64,000 nt of DNA. Source: Lonicera japonica (Eukaryota > Streptophyta > Magnoliopsida > Dipsacales > Caprifoliaceae). A program made the translations under genes and the position numbers. Numbering within the stretch: position 1 is the stretch's first letter; each line of letters opens with the position of its first letter. Below, piece after piece: positions 44,261-56,024 of this stretch. Location of the stretch: assembly GCA_021464415.1 (NCBI GenBank), contig CM038467.1, positions 48,235,715 through 48,299,714 of the forward strand, given 5' to 3'. The notes beneath the pieces were generated by a model that saw nothing but the letters and a program-made list of their open reading frames with translations, searched no databases and was not told the DNA's origin.

Positions 44261-46490
44261 TTTTACCAAAGGTGGAGTATTAAACTAATTTTTTTTGGGG
44301 TAATTGATAATTAAATAGTTTGTGTCAATTAATTGACACCTCCCTCCCATTCCATTAATAATACTAAAGGAAGAGGTGCCAAAATGACACTTTTCAATCA
44401 ACTTTCATTTTCATTAACTTTGCAAACCCTTAACTTCAGCTGCTGATTAATCCTTGATAAGAAATTCTACCAAAACATGAAAGTTGTAGAGGGCTATGCG
44501 TTCTAACTAATGAATCAAATGTCTGGTCATTTGAACTTCATATGAGAGAGTTACATGTCAGCGGATTTGGAAAATATAAAACTCATTTTTTTCCGATTTA
44601 TGTTTTCCTTTATTATTTTTTATTTCCCTCAAAAAATGAATTAAGGAAAGTAATAGCGCAAGAAAATAAATAAACATATTTAAAGGAAAAGATAAAATCA
44701 AGTTTGCGAGAAAGAAAAGAACAAAAAAATTTAAGGGAGAAATTAAATTGGAAAATAAATGAATTTTTCACCAAATTTACGAGCACAAAAATTCTCTCAT
44801 ACAATGTCCAAATAACGCACCATTCAAAGCATTACTTAGAAAGCATATTCCTCGAGAACTTTCATGTTTTCGCCGCATTTTGAATCACGCATCTCGAGGG
44901 CCTAATCAGCCGCTAAAATTGGCGGTTTACACACACAAGTGCCGGTGTTTTAGTCGATACAAACCCCCAACTTCGTCTGCTAATTACACCCTCGGGATGC
45001 ATGGTTCGGTAAGTCATTATGATATCGCATTAAAGAGTTATGGTTCCGCAAAGTTGGTAAATAGAAATATAGGGAAATAAAAGTTGAGTGAAAAGTACGT
45101 TATTTTGGCATGTCCTCTATTAGTTTTATTAACGGAATGTGACGGAGGTCTCAAATTAACACAAACTAATTGTTTAAGTTTTGATTTGGAAAAAAAAAAT
45201 TGTTTAGATGACACATTAGAAATTGTTAATAGTTAAGGAATCTAATTGGTTAAATACTCACCAAAGGTTATATTGAGAACAAAATTTCTCTTGCAATCTA
45301 ATATATATTTAAGCTACAAAGTGAATCATAAGTGTGCATACTTCAATATTTCTAATTATAGATCTTGTAAATATAGCTAACAATTTTATTTATCAATTTA
45401 CAGGTAAATCAAACAAACCATTAGTTGCAGGTGAAGTGTTTCTTTCTCTTCATTTACAATGTGTGAAATTTGATCGTAGCATAAAGCTTTTTACTCACTA
45501 ATAAATGCTTTTATACTATGCGATAGTGTTAAGTTGAATAGTTAAAGTGCATGCTCATGTCGCAAAGATCATTGGTTGGTATTTTTGAAATATTATATTT
45601 TAAGGGATTTTCCGTATGGTAAATCAGTATTTCGGTTTTTTCAGGAGTAATACCAAAACAAAACAAAATTGATTTGGTATTTTGAAATTTGGTATTTCAT
45701 ATTTTAGTACTTGAATATGCAATATCAAAACCATTTTTTTGGATTAATTTAGTCATTTCGGTAAAAACCGTATCGAGTGACACCCTTGGTAATTTTAAAT
45801 GGGAACGGGCATACTTTAATATCATATGTAATCATGTGACACTGCAAGGGCGGATTGAAAATTTCACGGTGGACTAGTATTAAAATATATTTTTTTTGAG
45901 AAAATATTTATATAATAAACTAACTTTTTTCAAATCATAAAAAAATTATATCGAAATTAATGGTGTGTTTGGTTTGGAATTGTATAAGTTAATTTTTACT
46001 CAAATTTAGGAATGCAAAACACATGCTAAGGAATGTCAGTAAAAAAAAAATATTGGGGAGTTAAATATATCAAAGTGGTCTACTGGTCAGGTGGGAGAAG
46101 GAGTTTGCTATCTTCTCAAGGGTCAGTGGTTAAGGTGGACTGTGTGTTGGGCCGTTGAATTGAGAGGTGGACTATGTGCTCGACTGGGATGAGCTTCCCA
46201 ACACATAACCGTTGCTTTGGTAGCCACCCAATTTGAAGAAACGGAATGAAAATGCTGTAAAAACTCAATTTGATGAATTTTTGGGTTCATTTGCGTCACA
46301 GCTCTTTTATACAAATAATTCATCATGTTACACTACTCCGAAAATAAAACAGCGCATAAATGCGACCTTTCTTTACACCGAAGAGAGGCCAATAATACAC
46401 ATATAAGTTCGACCAATTTTGCTCGGAATACATGGAGTTTCTTGAAATTAAAATAAAGATAAATTACCAAAAAATACAATATACTTTACC
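44261..46490. other. Non-coding interval with LTR-like and dispersed repeat pieces
   Basis: 44460-44580 ('catgaaagttgtagagggctatgcgtt..tatgagagagttacatgtc') looks like part of a plant gypsy-type LTR, but no ends were found. 45510-45790 matches the repeats at 1530 and 14499. No gene is supported. Confidence 0.4.
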
Positions 46491-46492
46491 CG

Positions 46493-46700
46493 TTTTGACA
46501 ATAAGGGTAAATTTTTTCTTCTCTTTCAAAATGTAAGATTAGAACATTGAAATTACTAGTTTCATCTTCAAAACCAATATTTTTTTTTAAAAAGAAATAG
46601 TGTGTTGAAAAAAATGAGTGGAAAAATAAAATAAATAAAAGAAATTATTTGTGTCAAGAAGAAAATAAAATGATTCTTTTGTAAAGGAAAAGTAGAATGT
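46493..46700. repeat. Copy of LRK10L intron sequence (partner 31409-31600)
   Basis: 'cttctctttcaaaatgtaagattagaac', 'agtttcatcttcaaaa', 'agaagaaaataaaatgattc' and 'gtagaatgtgctagt' occur in the same order and orientation as at 31409-31600. Similarity begins almost exactly at the ectodomain exon edge and ends at 'gtgctagt', where it joins the MVK-type duplicated segment. Confidence 0.75.
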
Positions 46701-47148
46701 GCTAGTGAAAAATATTGCAACGAATATCTGTAATCGAATGAATATGACCCGTTAGAATCAACCGAACCTACCTTTATGTTATATACCAGTGGCTCCGTTT
46801 CATTTTTTTTGGTGTATTATTTACTGATCTCAAAGTTGGGGATGGGTCAAAAATAAGGATTTGCGAGGATGTTTTGCTGTCCATATTTCTAATTATATTA
46901 GTGACTGAATGTGAAAGGGTCCCCATGTTCAAGATGGAAACGCCATAGCCATTTCCAAAGTGAAAGTTCCTCTTTAATAATTCAATTCTATGGCCACTTT
47001 GCTCGAAATCTTGAAACAATTTTCATCTCAAACAAGGGCTAATGTAATACAAGAAAAATCAGAGAGAATCTCATTCTCTGATCAAGATGGTGACAGATTC
47101 CATACAGCCCTTAATTTGATAGCTATGATCCTGATTGTGACAAATTCC
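46700..47148. repeat. Partial tandem copy of the duplicated segment (partner about 49335-49790)
   Basis: Near-identical to 49335-49790 ('gcaacgaatatctgtaatcgaatgaatatgaccc..gtgacaaattcc'). At 47148 it is joined to the start of copy B ('ccaagttactaaag'), giving a head-to-tail junction. Confidence 0.8.
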
Positions 47149-48623
47149 CAAGTTACTAAAGATGGCAGTCATGAATTACTGGTCTATTAGTTATTTTCTT
47201 ACAATCATAGGCTTTGTGAGTAGTTTCTCGAAGTTGTACTTCTGAGCATATATAAAATAAAAATACTGATTTTCCATTCCACCTTATTGGATCATTATCA
47301 GTTTAATGAGCTACAAAAAATTATTGGATCATTATCAGTTTAATAAGCTACAAAAATTTTAAAATACGAAGACTGAAGACATAAATGAAGCTCAGGTAAT
47401 TTAAAATGTTCCAAAAAAGAGGATACATACCCATCGGTAAATATAATTGCAACACTTTTTGGATGGCAAACTACTGTTATTCAAGTATTGTATTGTAGTA
47501 TAAACAAAATATAGATTTTCATACTGGCTGTACAATTAACATTTACAATGAAGGGAAGCTACGTTTTATTAGGAAAATGTTAACATGTTTACCTTAGTGA
47601 AAATACTGTTGACAAAAAGAATGTGCATATGCAGGAGAGTCGGTGTCGCACTAAATACATGGGGGGACCTTTTCTAGATACTTGGTTGTTGAGGATACTT
47701 CCTATAACTCAGAGACTGCGCGGAATGGCTGTTCGAGTATAAAAAACTAACAGCGGAGCGGTAGACCTAGTTGAATGCATAGAAGTTGACACACAAAATA
47801 AGAGACATCTCAGATCAGCTAGAGTATGAGTACGCTAAAAATAAAGACATGTGTTGCAGAGTAGTTTGTCTAATTCGAACAGAAAACTATAGAAGTCAGA
47901 GGATCAAGACATGAAAAGTAGCTAATAATGGAGACAAATACAATAAGAGAATACGAATGAGGTGGATGGAGAAATTTATTTTTTCCTCGTTCTTTTGTTT
48001 GAATAACACAGGGGAACTAAGGTCATTATAACACAAAAAGTTCTCGATGAATCTTCAATACTCGTATACCTGGATCCACAGCAGTTCCACATTGCAACTT
48101 AAAGCAAGAAAGTCGCCTAGGCCTACCTATTTCAAAACCCGACATTCATCACTTATTTCATAACTAGACCATTCTTCATCAAACAAACATACACTTAAGA
48201 TAGTTTCAAGTGTATCATATATATGTGTTTCCAGGTTCAAATGTTAGTTCAATTATTATTTTTTATTTCTAATGCATGAAGGGTAATTCAGTAATTTCAT
48301 GTGCATACAAAAAAAATGACCTGATGCATGTGCAGTGTTAATTCTTGATAACAGGGATATTTTTAAAACTATTTTAGACTATGTGATGGTGTTTGGTTGA
48401 ATGGTTAAAGTGCATGTTCAGGTCGCAAAGATCCTTGGTTCAAAACTCATGGCAATTTGGTTTTTTCCGAAATCAGCTAAGGATAATATTAAGAGTCATG
48501 TTTCCATTTTGGCGCAAAATTGATGTACCAAATCTCCCCATATTAAGCAACTTTATTCTTAACTGTCGATTACGTTGAAATTAGAGAGAAATGTTATAAG
48601 TGAAACTGAGATTGAATACACAC

Positions 48624-48867
48624 CCTTGGATAGACGCGTATAGCAAGAGAAAAGCTCTAACTCCAACAGCAAGTCCAACTTTTGCCTCAGGAATATTCTG
48701 CTCTTCAACTAGACCTGCAATTGACTTAATGGTATCCGATGAGCAAGATCTGGGTGATGAAGCAACACAACCACCCAATTCAGGAAGAGCCTCTTTTATT
48801 CTCCCAATTGGCCACGGAAATTCTAAGGGCATATCCTTGAGCTCGAGATTTAGTGTATCATCATTAT
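48624..48867 (-). pseudogene. Mevalonate kinase exon 2, open copy
   Basis: Minus-strand exon-like frame of 244 nt between an acceptor 'tttggtag' at 48868 and donor 'gtgtgt' at 48623. It reads DNDDTLNLELKDMPLEFPWP, GRIKEALPELGGCVASSPRS, CSSDTIKSIAGLVEEQNIPE and VRAFLLLYASIQG. It matches the plant MVK region after the N-terminal motif (family EFSW..RIKEA, KSIA.LVEEQN). It has no frameshift, unlike 1763-2004. Exon 1 is 1.0 kb upstream at 49865-50007. Exons encoding the ATP-binding loop and C-terminus are absent downstream, so the pair is a two-exon fragment. Splice phases between the two exons do not obviously match. Confidence 0.85.
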
Positions 48868-48966
48868 CTACCAAACAAAAAGATCCAAGGCGAATGGAAA
48901 TTTGATCAATAGACAGCACCAACACCCAATGGTATATTAACAAGAAAAGGCATCATATATGAAATA

Positions 48967-49096
48967 CTTCGTCCATCCCATATAAGGGACACATTTTCCT
49001 TATTGAGACGTCTCAAATTAAACGTAATGCATCAAATCTTACGATAGTAAATAAGTTTTATCTTGATCATTGACTCTTAATTTGGGACAGAGGGAG
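48967..49096. mobile_element. Stowaway-like MITE
   Basis: Ends 'cttcgtccatccca' and 'tgggacagagggag' form terminal inverted repeats of the CTCCCTCYGTCCCA type, flanked by TA dinucleotides (48965-48966 and 49097-49098). 130 bp, non-coding. In copy A only the right part remains. Confidence 0.75.
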
Positions 49097-49864
49097 TAAC
49101 TGGGGTATATAGAAGCATGAAATCAAATAGTTGCTTAAAAGGCCTGTATTTTAAGCGTACGGGTTCGGCAAGAAAAATGTAACTACTAAAAGTAAAATAG
49201 AAATAAGAAACAAAGAAGATAATGTAAGTGAAAGGTCGAATTCATTGCTTGAATAACATAATCACAAACTGTCATGCTACAAAGAGAACAATATGTTTCT
49301 ATGTAGCTGTAACAAGGAAGACACTTATGAAACAAACAAAGCCAAGGTTAAAATATTGCAACGAATATCTGTAATCGAATGAATATGACCCATTTGAATC
49401 AACCGAACCTACCTTTAAGTTATATACCAGTGGCTCCCTTCCATTTTTTTGGGTGTATTATTTACTGGTCTCAAAGTTGGGGATGGGTCAAATATAAGGA
49501 TTTGGGAGGATGTTTCGCTGTCCATATTTCTAATTATATTAGTGACTGAATGTGAAAGGGTCCCATGCTCAAGATGGAACGCCATAGCCATTTCCAAAGT
49601 GAAAGTTCCTCTTTAATAGTTCAATTCTATGGCCACTTTGCTCGAAATCTTGAAACAATTTTCATCTCAAACAAGGGCTAATGTAATACAAGAAAAATCA
49701 GAGAGAATCTCATTCTATGATCAAGATGGTGACAGATTCCATATAGCCCTTAATTTGATAGCTATGATCATGATGGTGACAAATTCCATATGAATCGAAT
49801 CTCAATCACAAACATGTCTACAAAATTTGGGGAATAATAATAATAATAAAGCACATAGACATAC

Positions 49865-50007
49865 CCCAAGGAGGAGAGAGAAACGTAGGTGTGGAGATCA
49901 ATGGAGGCAGCCACCGCCGCATATCCGTTAACGAAGGCGTGTTCGCCGGCGAGTATTATCTTATTCTTACCCGGAGCTCTCGCTCTCGCTCTCGCTCTAA
50001 CCCACAT
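49865..50007 (-). pseudogene. Mevalonate kinase exon 1, copy 3 (Arg-Ala expansion)
   Basis: From ATG at 50007 the minus strand reads MWVRARARARAPGKNKIILA, then GEHAFVNGYAAVAASIDLHT and YVSLSSLG, up to a weakened donor (GGG/gtatgt). It is an MVK N-terminus with an intact APGK and GEH. It shares the NK insertion with copy 1 and has a 'gctctc' microsatellite expansion giving extra Arg-Ala repeats. H to N and S to Y changes flank the motif's Gly. It pairs with the open exon 2 at 48624-48867. Fragmentary gene; later exons are missing. Confidence 0.85.
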
Positions 50008-50894
50008 ACTCACTCACTGATCTTAATTTTATCTCCAACAAAGCAAAAATGTGTAGGTTCACACTCTCTAATTCTTTGAATTCTAGTCCCCAACTAAGAA
50101 ATTGAAAAATCAAAAAAATGGGACGCTTCCGCTCGTTCAAATACCATCTTATGTTTTTAATATGAATAATTAATTAATTAATATTACATTGCACGCATAT
50201 AAAACATAGCTCAAAGCTAATATAAATAGCCTGAAATGGACCGCACATTAAATGTGCGACGAAGTTACTGTTAGGGTGGAGATATTGGCTGTGCAAATAA
50301 TATTCGATAATACTATTACTTTTATTTAATTATTTACAATTGAGTAAGGATTTGTTATTGAGCTTTTGCTATTCTTGACAATTGAACAAGACATTGTTAA
50401 GTTTGTACTTGGTCCTTTATAACCGAGTAACGCACACCTTACTCGGTTGTCAAGAACCAAATGAAAAGCAAGGGTGTTTCCAAGAGATATTTATCTCTTG
50501 ATAGTGCAAATATTTCCATCCTAATATAAATAGTCCGAAATGAGCCACTTACAAATTACTTAATTCTTAAATTATTTAATTTTAGTGTTGATAGTAAAAA
50601 GTAAAATAAAATATAAAAATTTTAAATTCTATTAATTGAAAAAATACTAAAAACAAAATCGTGAAAGCATAACTAAAAATACATTATTTATAACTATTAC
50701 CAAAAGTTATACAAGAAAAATTACATCACATAATTTTTTGTCAAAAAGTAATTATAATTAGACAGTTTATTAAAAGAGCCCAAAACCATTAATATCTGTT
50801 GATGAAAAACCTGGCATTGTACAAAAGGTGAATATAACGGATAAAATAAGATATGGGCCTAAACATGGCTGGCTACAGTTTTATCTTTAAATTA

Positions 50895-52258
50895 GGATAT
50901 ATCAGTGCTATCCGGCATGGTAAATTAAGTAAGAGATGATAATAAGATAAAAAGTAGTAACGTGTGATAAATCTAAATCGGCAAACTTCGGTTCAATATA
51001 TCTTCATGCTAGAAAAATTAATAGTAGACCGAATTGGACCGACTTGTTTTTAATTTTTAAATAATATTTTAATCATATTTTTTGATCTCAACAAAATAAG
51101 TTTTTAACAAATTAAACTTAAGGCCATGTGTGAAAATAATTCAATCACGTCTGTTGGTATGATTTAAAAATTTTTCAAAAAATTGATAGATATATTTTTT
51201 TTTCATGGTATCAAAGCCAACAAGAGAATTAGGGTGCTAAAACAATAACCCAAAACCTGCTAGTTTAAAGAATCAAACTGTTCCTGTCTGCTTTTTCTTT
51301 TTTTGATTTTATGATCGATAGAAATGGATACTTTTTTCTTATATGCCCTATAGTGAACACTTCTAAAAACGATATACTAAGATGACTAATAATGTACGAA
51401 CACATAAAGTACGTTCTTAAATGTTACTCAATAATTTTTCTTATTTTTTTTTACATAATTCTATAGTCATGATATATCTTGTTTAATTAATCTTGATTAG
51501 TAGATTTAAATATTAAATTCATAATTCTGTAGTCATGATGGATTTTGTTTAATTGATCTTGATTATTGATTTAAATATTAAATTTCTATTAAATTTCTTG
51601 ATTAGTATATTTTAAATATTAAATATTATTTTTTTTTATTTTAAGATGAATATTGCTTAATTTTTCTTGATTAGTATATTTAAATATTAAATTTTAATTA
51701 AATTTCTTGATTAGTAAAGTTTAAATATTAAATTTTGAATTTTTTATTTTAAGTTATGACATTTTTAATGTAAAATAAATTATTGGTGTGTGAGAGTTTG
51801 CTTTGTGTATATTATTGGTGTTAAATGTTACTCAATAATTTTTATTTTTTTTACATAATTCTATAATCATGATGGATATTGTTTAATTGATCTTGATTTA
51901 GATTTTAAATATCAAATTGGTGTTAAATGTTACTCAATAATTTTTATTTTTTTAACATGATTCTATAATCATGATGGATCTTGTTTAATTGTTCTTGATT
52001 AGTAGATTTTAAATATCAAATTTTTATTAAATTTTGAATTTTTTATTTTAAGTTATGACATTTTTAATATAGAAAAAATTATTGGTGTGTATATTATTAG
52101 TGTGAGTGTTTTAACTTTGATGTGACATCTTGATGTGTGTATAAAACTCATCCAAAGGTCTAGAGTTAATGCATACTATAACATGTGTATTTTTAACCAT
52201 TAGATTTTTATACTTTTTGAGAATAAATTTGGTCAAACTTGATATTTTATAATATAGA
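50895..52258. other. Extra 1.36-kb block in tandem unit 1, with AT-rich internal repeats
   Basis: Absent from the same position in units 2 (54865) and 3 (56690). 51440-52080 holds several variants of 'ataattctatagtcatgatggatcttgtttaatt..gatcttgattagtagattt' spaced about 70-120 bp. No ORF, and no clear ends were identified. Confidence 0.6.
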
Positions 52259-52609
52259 TGGAGTAAATTGGAGAGTTAGAAGGATAAATGTTTTTAATAA
52301 ACTTTTGTGAAAATTATTTTTACATTGAGTAAATTATTTTCATTAAAAATTTTCAACAAGAAATGGGTTTAGTATAAATTTGATACATATGTTTATTTTT
52401 GTCAAATAAATTTTTTTATGATTATCTCAACCAGTTTTCATGAAAAATTACATTTATGTAATTTTTCGAACTAGATCTAATTAAAGAAAAATCGAACCAA
52501 AATCATAACAGACAGTATCCAAGTCCTATGGGCCGGTGGTTACAAAATTAGTATTAGTATATGTATAAAAAAATTGTTGTCTCCAACCTTTATGGTAATG
52601 GCTGTTTGA

Positions 52610-52648
52610 TTTATGGAGGTAGCCACCACTGCAAATCTGTGAACGATT
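52610..52648 (-). pseudogene. Mevalonate kinase exon 1, copy 4 (remnant)
   Basis: About 13 codons remain (IVHRFAVVATSIN), the part after GEH. The rest of the exon is cut off by the 1.3-kb element at 52651. The 3' side runs into the same non-exonic sequence as copies 5 and 6. Confidence 0.75.
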
Positions 52649-52650
52649 GT

Positions 52651-54102
52651 TGATGCGTCAAGAAATTGGTATAATTTATTATGTTAATGTGATTCTTGAG
52701 CCTAAATTGAAGAGACTTTCGAGAGTTACAACTTTCCAGTTTAGTATTTTTTCAAATTCATCCATCTCTCGAGGTCCGAATTTGCAACGCAGAGTACAAA
52801 AATTAAAATGAAAAAAATTTTAATAAATTATATTCAAATTAATGAGCCCAAACCTACTAACCAGCCAGGCCAGCGGGCCAAGACCTAAATTTTGATGGTT
52901 CAACATGGACCAATCCTTATTTAAACACACAAAGCTTAATAGCCAAGTAAGATGCATATGGGCCAAGCCCATTCAAAAACAATTCTTAATTAAAAGATGA
53001 TGACTTCAATTATACAAAGGGGCAAACAATTCTTGGAAAAGCCTGCGGCAGCACAGCAACAGCCGAGGACTTCCTCTCCTTTTTAATTTCTTTTTGTTTT
53101 CTTATTTTTTTTACTTTGAAAACTAGAAGATTTAAGATTTATTTTACTTAATTTCATGTCAAGTAAGTTTTCTTTCAATTCTAGTTGTTATTTAATTTAC
53201 TCCATGCTAGCGTAAATTTGTGCTAGGATTATGATGAATATATTTAAGGGTAAAAAACACTAAACCCCCTTCAACTATCACTTATTTGCACTAAACCCCC
53301 CCATTTTTTAAAAGTGATACTAAACCCCCCTAAACTATTAGATATTATCACTTAACCCTCAAAATTACATAAATGCCCTTGTAAATAAATGTCTTTTTAT
53401 AAATTATGGGGTAAAGTGTTAAGTTGTGATAGTTTAAGGGGGTTTAATGCCACAAAGTGATAGTTTGAGGTGGTTTAGTGTTTTTTACCCAACTTTGATC
53501 AAGGGCATTTATGTAATTTTGGGGGTTAAGTGGTAACATCTAATAGTTTAGGGGGGTTTAGTGTCACTTTTAAAAGATGGAGGGGTTTAGTGTAAAAAAG
53601 TAATAGTTGGAGGGGGTTTAGTGTTTTTTACCCTATATTTAATTGATTCCCTTGCACGTATTCATGTCAATTGACTCAACCAATTTAATATTTTAATGTT
53701 AAATACAATTTTTCCTATTGGATGCCTATTTTAATTGACAAAAAATAAAGTTGAATTCTCACTATTTTTTGTTGGATTCACCTTATGATTTGTTAAGAGC
53801 GGATATAGGGTGTGTTTTAACGGATATAATAAGCGTTTTGATTTTATACACTTGAATGATTTTATTTTTCGCATCTAATAGAGTCGAGAGACGAAATTAG
53901 TGCGAGATAAGAGTAGAGTTTATGCGCATGAATACTTAGGAAGATAATATTGAATATATGACTCCGAAACCCTAGTCAATTAATTTATTAATTTTATCAT
54001 CTTGCTTCGTATTATTTAATTTAGTTCCATTAATTTAGTTTACTTGCTTTGCTTTATTTTCTTTGATTTTTTTTATTAGTTTGATTCTCACCAATTATTC
54101 TT
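52651..54102 (+). mobile_element. 1.3-kb dispersed element, copy D, 3'-truncated, containing a MITE
   Basis: Starts TGATGCGTCAAGAAATTGG inside MVK exon 1 copy 4 and follows copy A to about 'tcaccaattattcttg'. There it ends abruptly at the start of tandem unit 2, so the terminal part (with 'gcttgcgag..cacaaca') is missing. It is enlarged by the MITE at 53247-53634. Confidence 0.75.
53247..53634. mobile_element. 388-bp foldback MITE with 7-bp target duplication
   Basis: Terminal inverted repeats AGGGTAAAAAACACTAAACC are perfect over at least 20 bp and continue as a near-complete foldback. The flanks are atattta (53240-53246 and 53635-53641). Copies A-C of the surrounding element provide the empty site ('aaatatatttcattgatt' in copy A), confirming insertion. 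Confidence 0.88.
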
Positions 54103-55630
54103 GGGTCGCTTCCGCTCGTTCAAATACCATCTTATGTTTTTAATATGAATAATTAATTAATATTACATTGCACACATATAAAACATAGCTCAAAGCCAAT
54201 ATAAATAGCATGAAATGGACAGCACATTAAATGTGCGACGAAGTTAATGTTAGGGTGTAGATATTGGTTGTCCAAATAATATTCGGTAATACTCTTATTT
54301 TTATTTAATTATTTACAATTGAGTAAGAGTTTGTTACTTAACTTTTGTTGTTCTTAATAATTGAACAAGGTACTGTCAGGTTTGTACTTAGTCCTTTGCA
54401 ATCGAGTAACGCACACCTTACTCGGTTGTCAAGGACTAGATGAAAAGTAAGAGTGTTTTCAAGAGATATTTATCTCTTAATAGTGCAAATATCTCCATCC
54501 TAATATAAATAGCCTGAAATGGGCCACTTAAAAATTACTTAATTCGTAAATTATTTAATTTTAGTGTTTATCGTAAAATGTAAAATAAAATATAAAAATT
54601 TTAAATTCTATTAATTGTAAACATACTAAGAAAAAAAATCGTGAAAGCATAACTATAAATACATAATTTATAATTATGACCAAAAGTTATACAAGAAAAA
54701 TCACATTACATAAATTTTTGTTAAAAAGTAATTATAATTAAACAGTTTATTAAAAGAGCCCAAACCATTAATATCTGTTGATCAAAAACCTGGCATTGTA
54801 CGAAAGGTGAATATAGGCTTTTGACGGATAAAATAATATATGGCCCATACTTGGCTGGCTACAGTTTTATCATTAAATGGAGTAAATTGGAGAGTTAGAA
54901 AGATAAATTTTTTTAATAAATTTTTGTGAAAATTATTTCTACATTGAGTAAATTATTTTCATTAAAATTTTTAAACAAGAAATGGGTTTAGTATAAATTT
55001 GATACATATATTTATTTTTGTCAATTAATTTTTTTTATGATTATCTCAACAACTTTTAAATTGAATCTTTTGGTGAAATTTTGTGGAACTCTTTTCCACC
55101 AGTTTTCATGAAAAATTACATTTATCTAATTTTCAAACTAGATCTAATTGAAGAAAAATTGAACCAAAAGCATAACGGAGAGTATCCAAGTCCTAGGAGC
55201 CGGTGGTTATAAAATTAGTATTAGTATATGTGTAAAAAAGTTGTTGTCTCCAACCTTTGTGGTAATGGCTGTTTGATCTATGGAGGTAGCCACCGCCGCA
55301 GATCTGCGAACGAGCGTGTGTTCACCCGCAAGTATTATCTTACCCGGAGCTCTTGCTTTCGCCCACATACTCGCTCACTCGATTTTAATTTTCTCTTAAA
55401 CCCAAATAAAATTCTGTAAATTGGCAGTCTCTCTCTCAATATAGTAATCAGCATATAAATTCTCGTTATTAATTAATGAGAGAGAGAACTGTCTTCTACT
55501 ATGGCTGAAAAAGGTGATACATTTCGATTCATTCATGGTATTGGTTCGCTTCAGTTGTTATTCCTACAAATGGACGTAGACATGACACATATGCACGTTA
55601 TTTTTATACATATATAAATATAATTTAAAA
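54103..55630. repeat. Tandem unit 2 ending in MVK exon 1 and its 5' flank
   Basis: See unit 1 for shared landmarks. This is the most compact unit, without large insertions. Its right end (MVK leader, 'tgtcttctactatggctga') is repeated at 58020 and 13640. Confidence 0.8.
55275..55368 (-). pseudogene. Mevalonate kinase exon 1, copy 5 (truncated, ATG intact)
   Basis: From ATG at 55368 the minus strand reads MWAKARAPGKIILAGEHTLV, RRSAAVATSID. It keeps an unblemished APGKIILAGEH motif without the NK insertion. After SID the exon is replaced by unrelated sequence shared with copies 4 and 6, so the donor and residues after position about 31 are lost. Confidence 0.85.
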
Positions 55631-55736
55631 TTGTCAAGTTTATACTTGGTCGTTTGCGACCAAAGAACGTACACTTTACTCTTACTCGGTTATCAATGAC
55701 CGAATGAAAAGTAACAGTGTTTTTAAGAGATATTAA

Positions 55737-56021
55737 GGCTCCGTTTGATTGCAAGGTAGAAAAGGAAAATAAATTGAGATAGTTTTGGTGAAAAGATGGA
55801 AAATAAGTTGAGTGATGGAGGTGATATCCTCTTGATTTTTAAGTTTTTCCATGAAGAAATTTTCTTTGCTTGGTGGTGAATAAAAATTTTCCACCAAAAA
55901 CATTGAAGGATGGATGATATATACTTATAAAATGAGTAACGTCTCTCATCTTATTTTTTGTCTTTTCACACAAACTAGCTAAATTTATTTTCCTTTTCCA
56001 TCTTTGCAATCAAACGGAGCC
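55737..56021. mobile_element. Tourist-like (PIF/Harbinger-type) MITE, copy 1
   Basis: Terminal inverted repeats GGCTCCGTTTGATTGCAA and its complement at the right end, with TAA on both sides (55734-55736 and 56022-56024). 285 bp, non-coding. Confidence 0.85.
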
Positions 56022-56024
56022 TAA

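Larger units (their letters stand above)
47148..50105. repeat. Segmental duplication, copy B (partner 283-4110)
   Basis: Colinear with copy A from 'ccaagttactaaag' to the CT-rich leader upstream of MVK exon 1. It lacks most of the LINE-bearing DNA and holds a complete Stowaway-like MITE. Confidence 0.85.
50119..52648. repeat. Tandem unit 1 (of three) ending in MVK exon 1
   Basis: Landmarks shared in order with 54103-55630 and 55634-57910: 'cttccgctcgttcaaatacc', 'agtaacgcacaccttactcggttgtcaa', 'agagatatttatctctt', 'attaatatctgttgat', 'ggagtaaattggagagttag', 'ggccggtggtta' and the MVK fragment. This unit contains an extra 1.36 kb (50895-52258). Confidence 0.8.

Noticed and set aside
44880..45080. 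66-codon ORF
   Set aside because: Falls in LTR-like repeat sequence and has no recognisable protein features.
46123..46326. 67-codon minus-strand ORF
   Set aside because: No domain; sequence looks like repeat-derived DNA.
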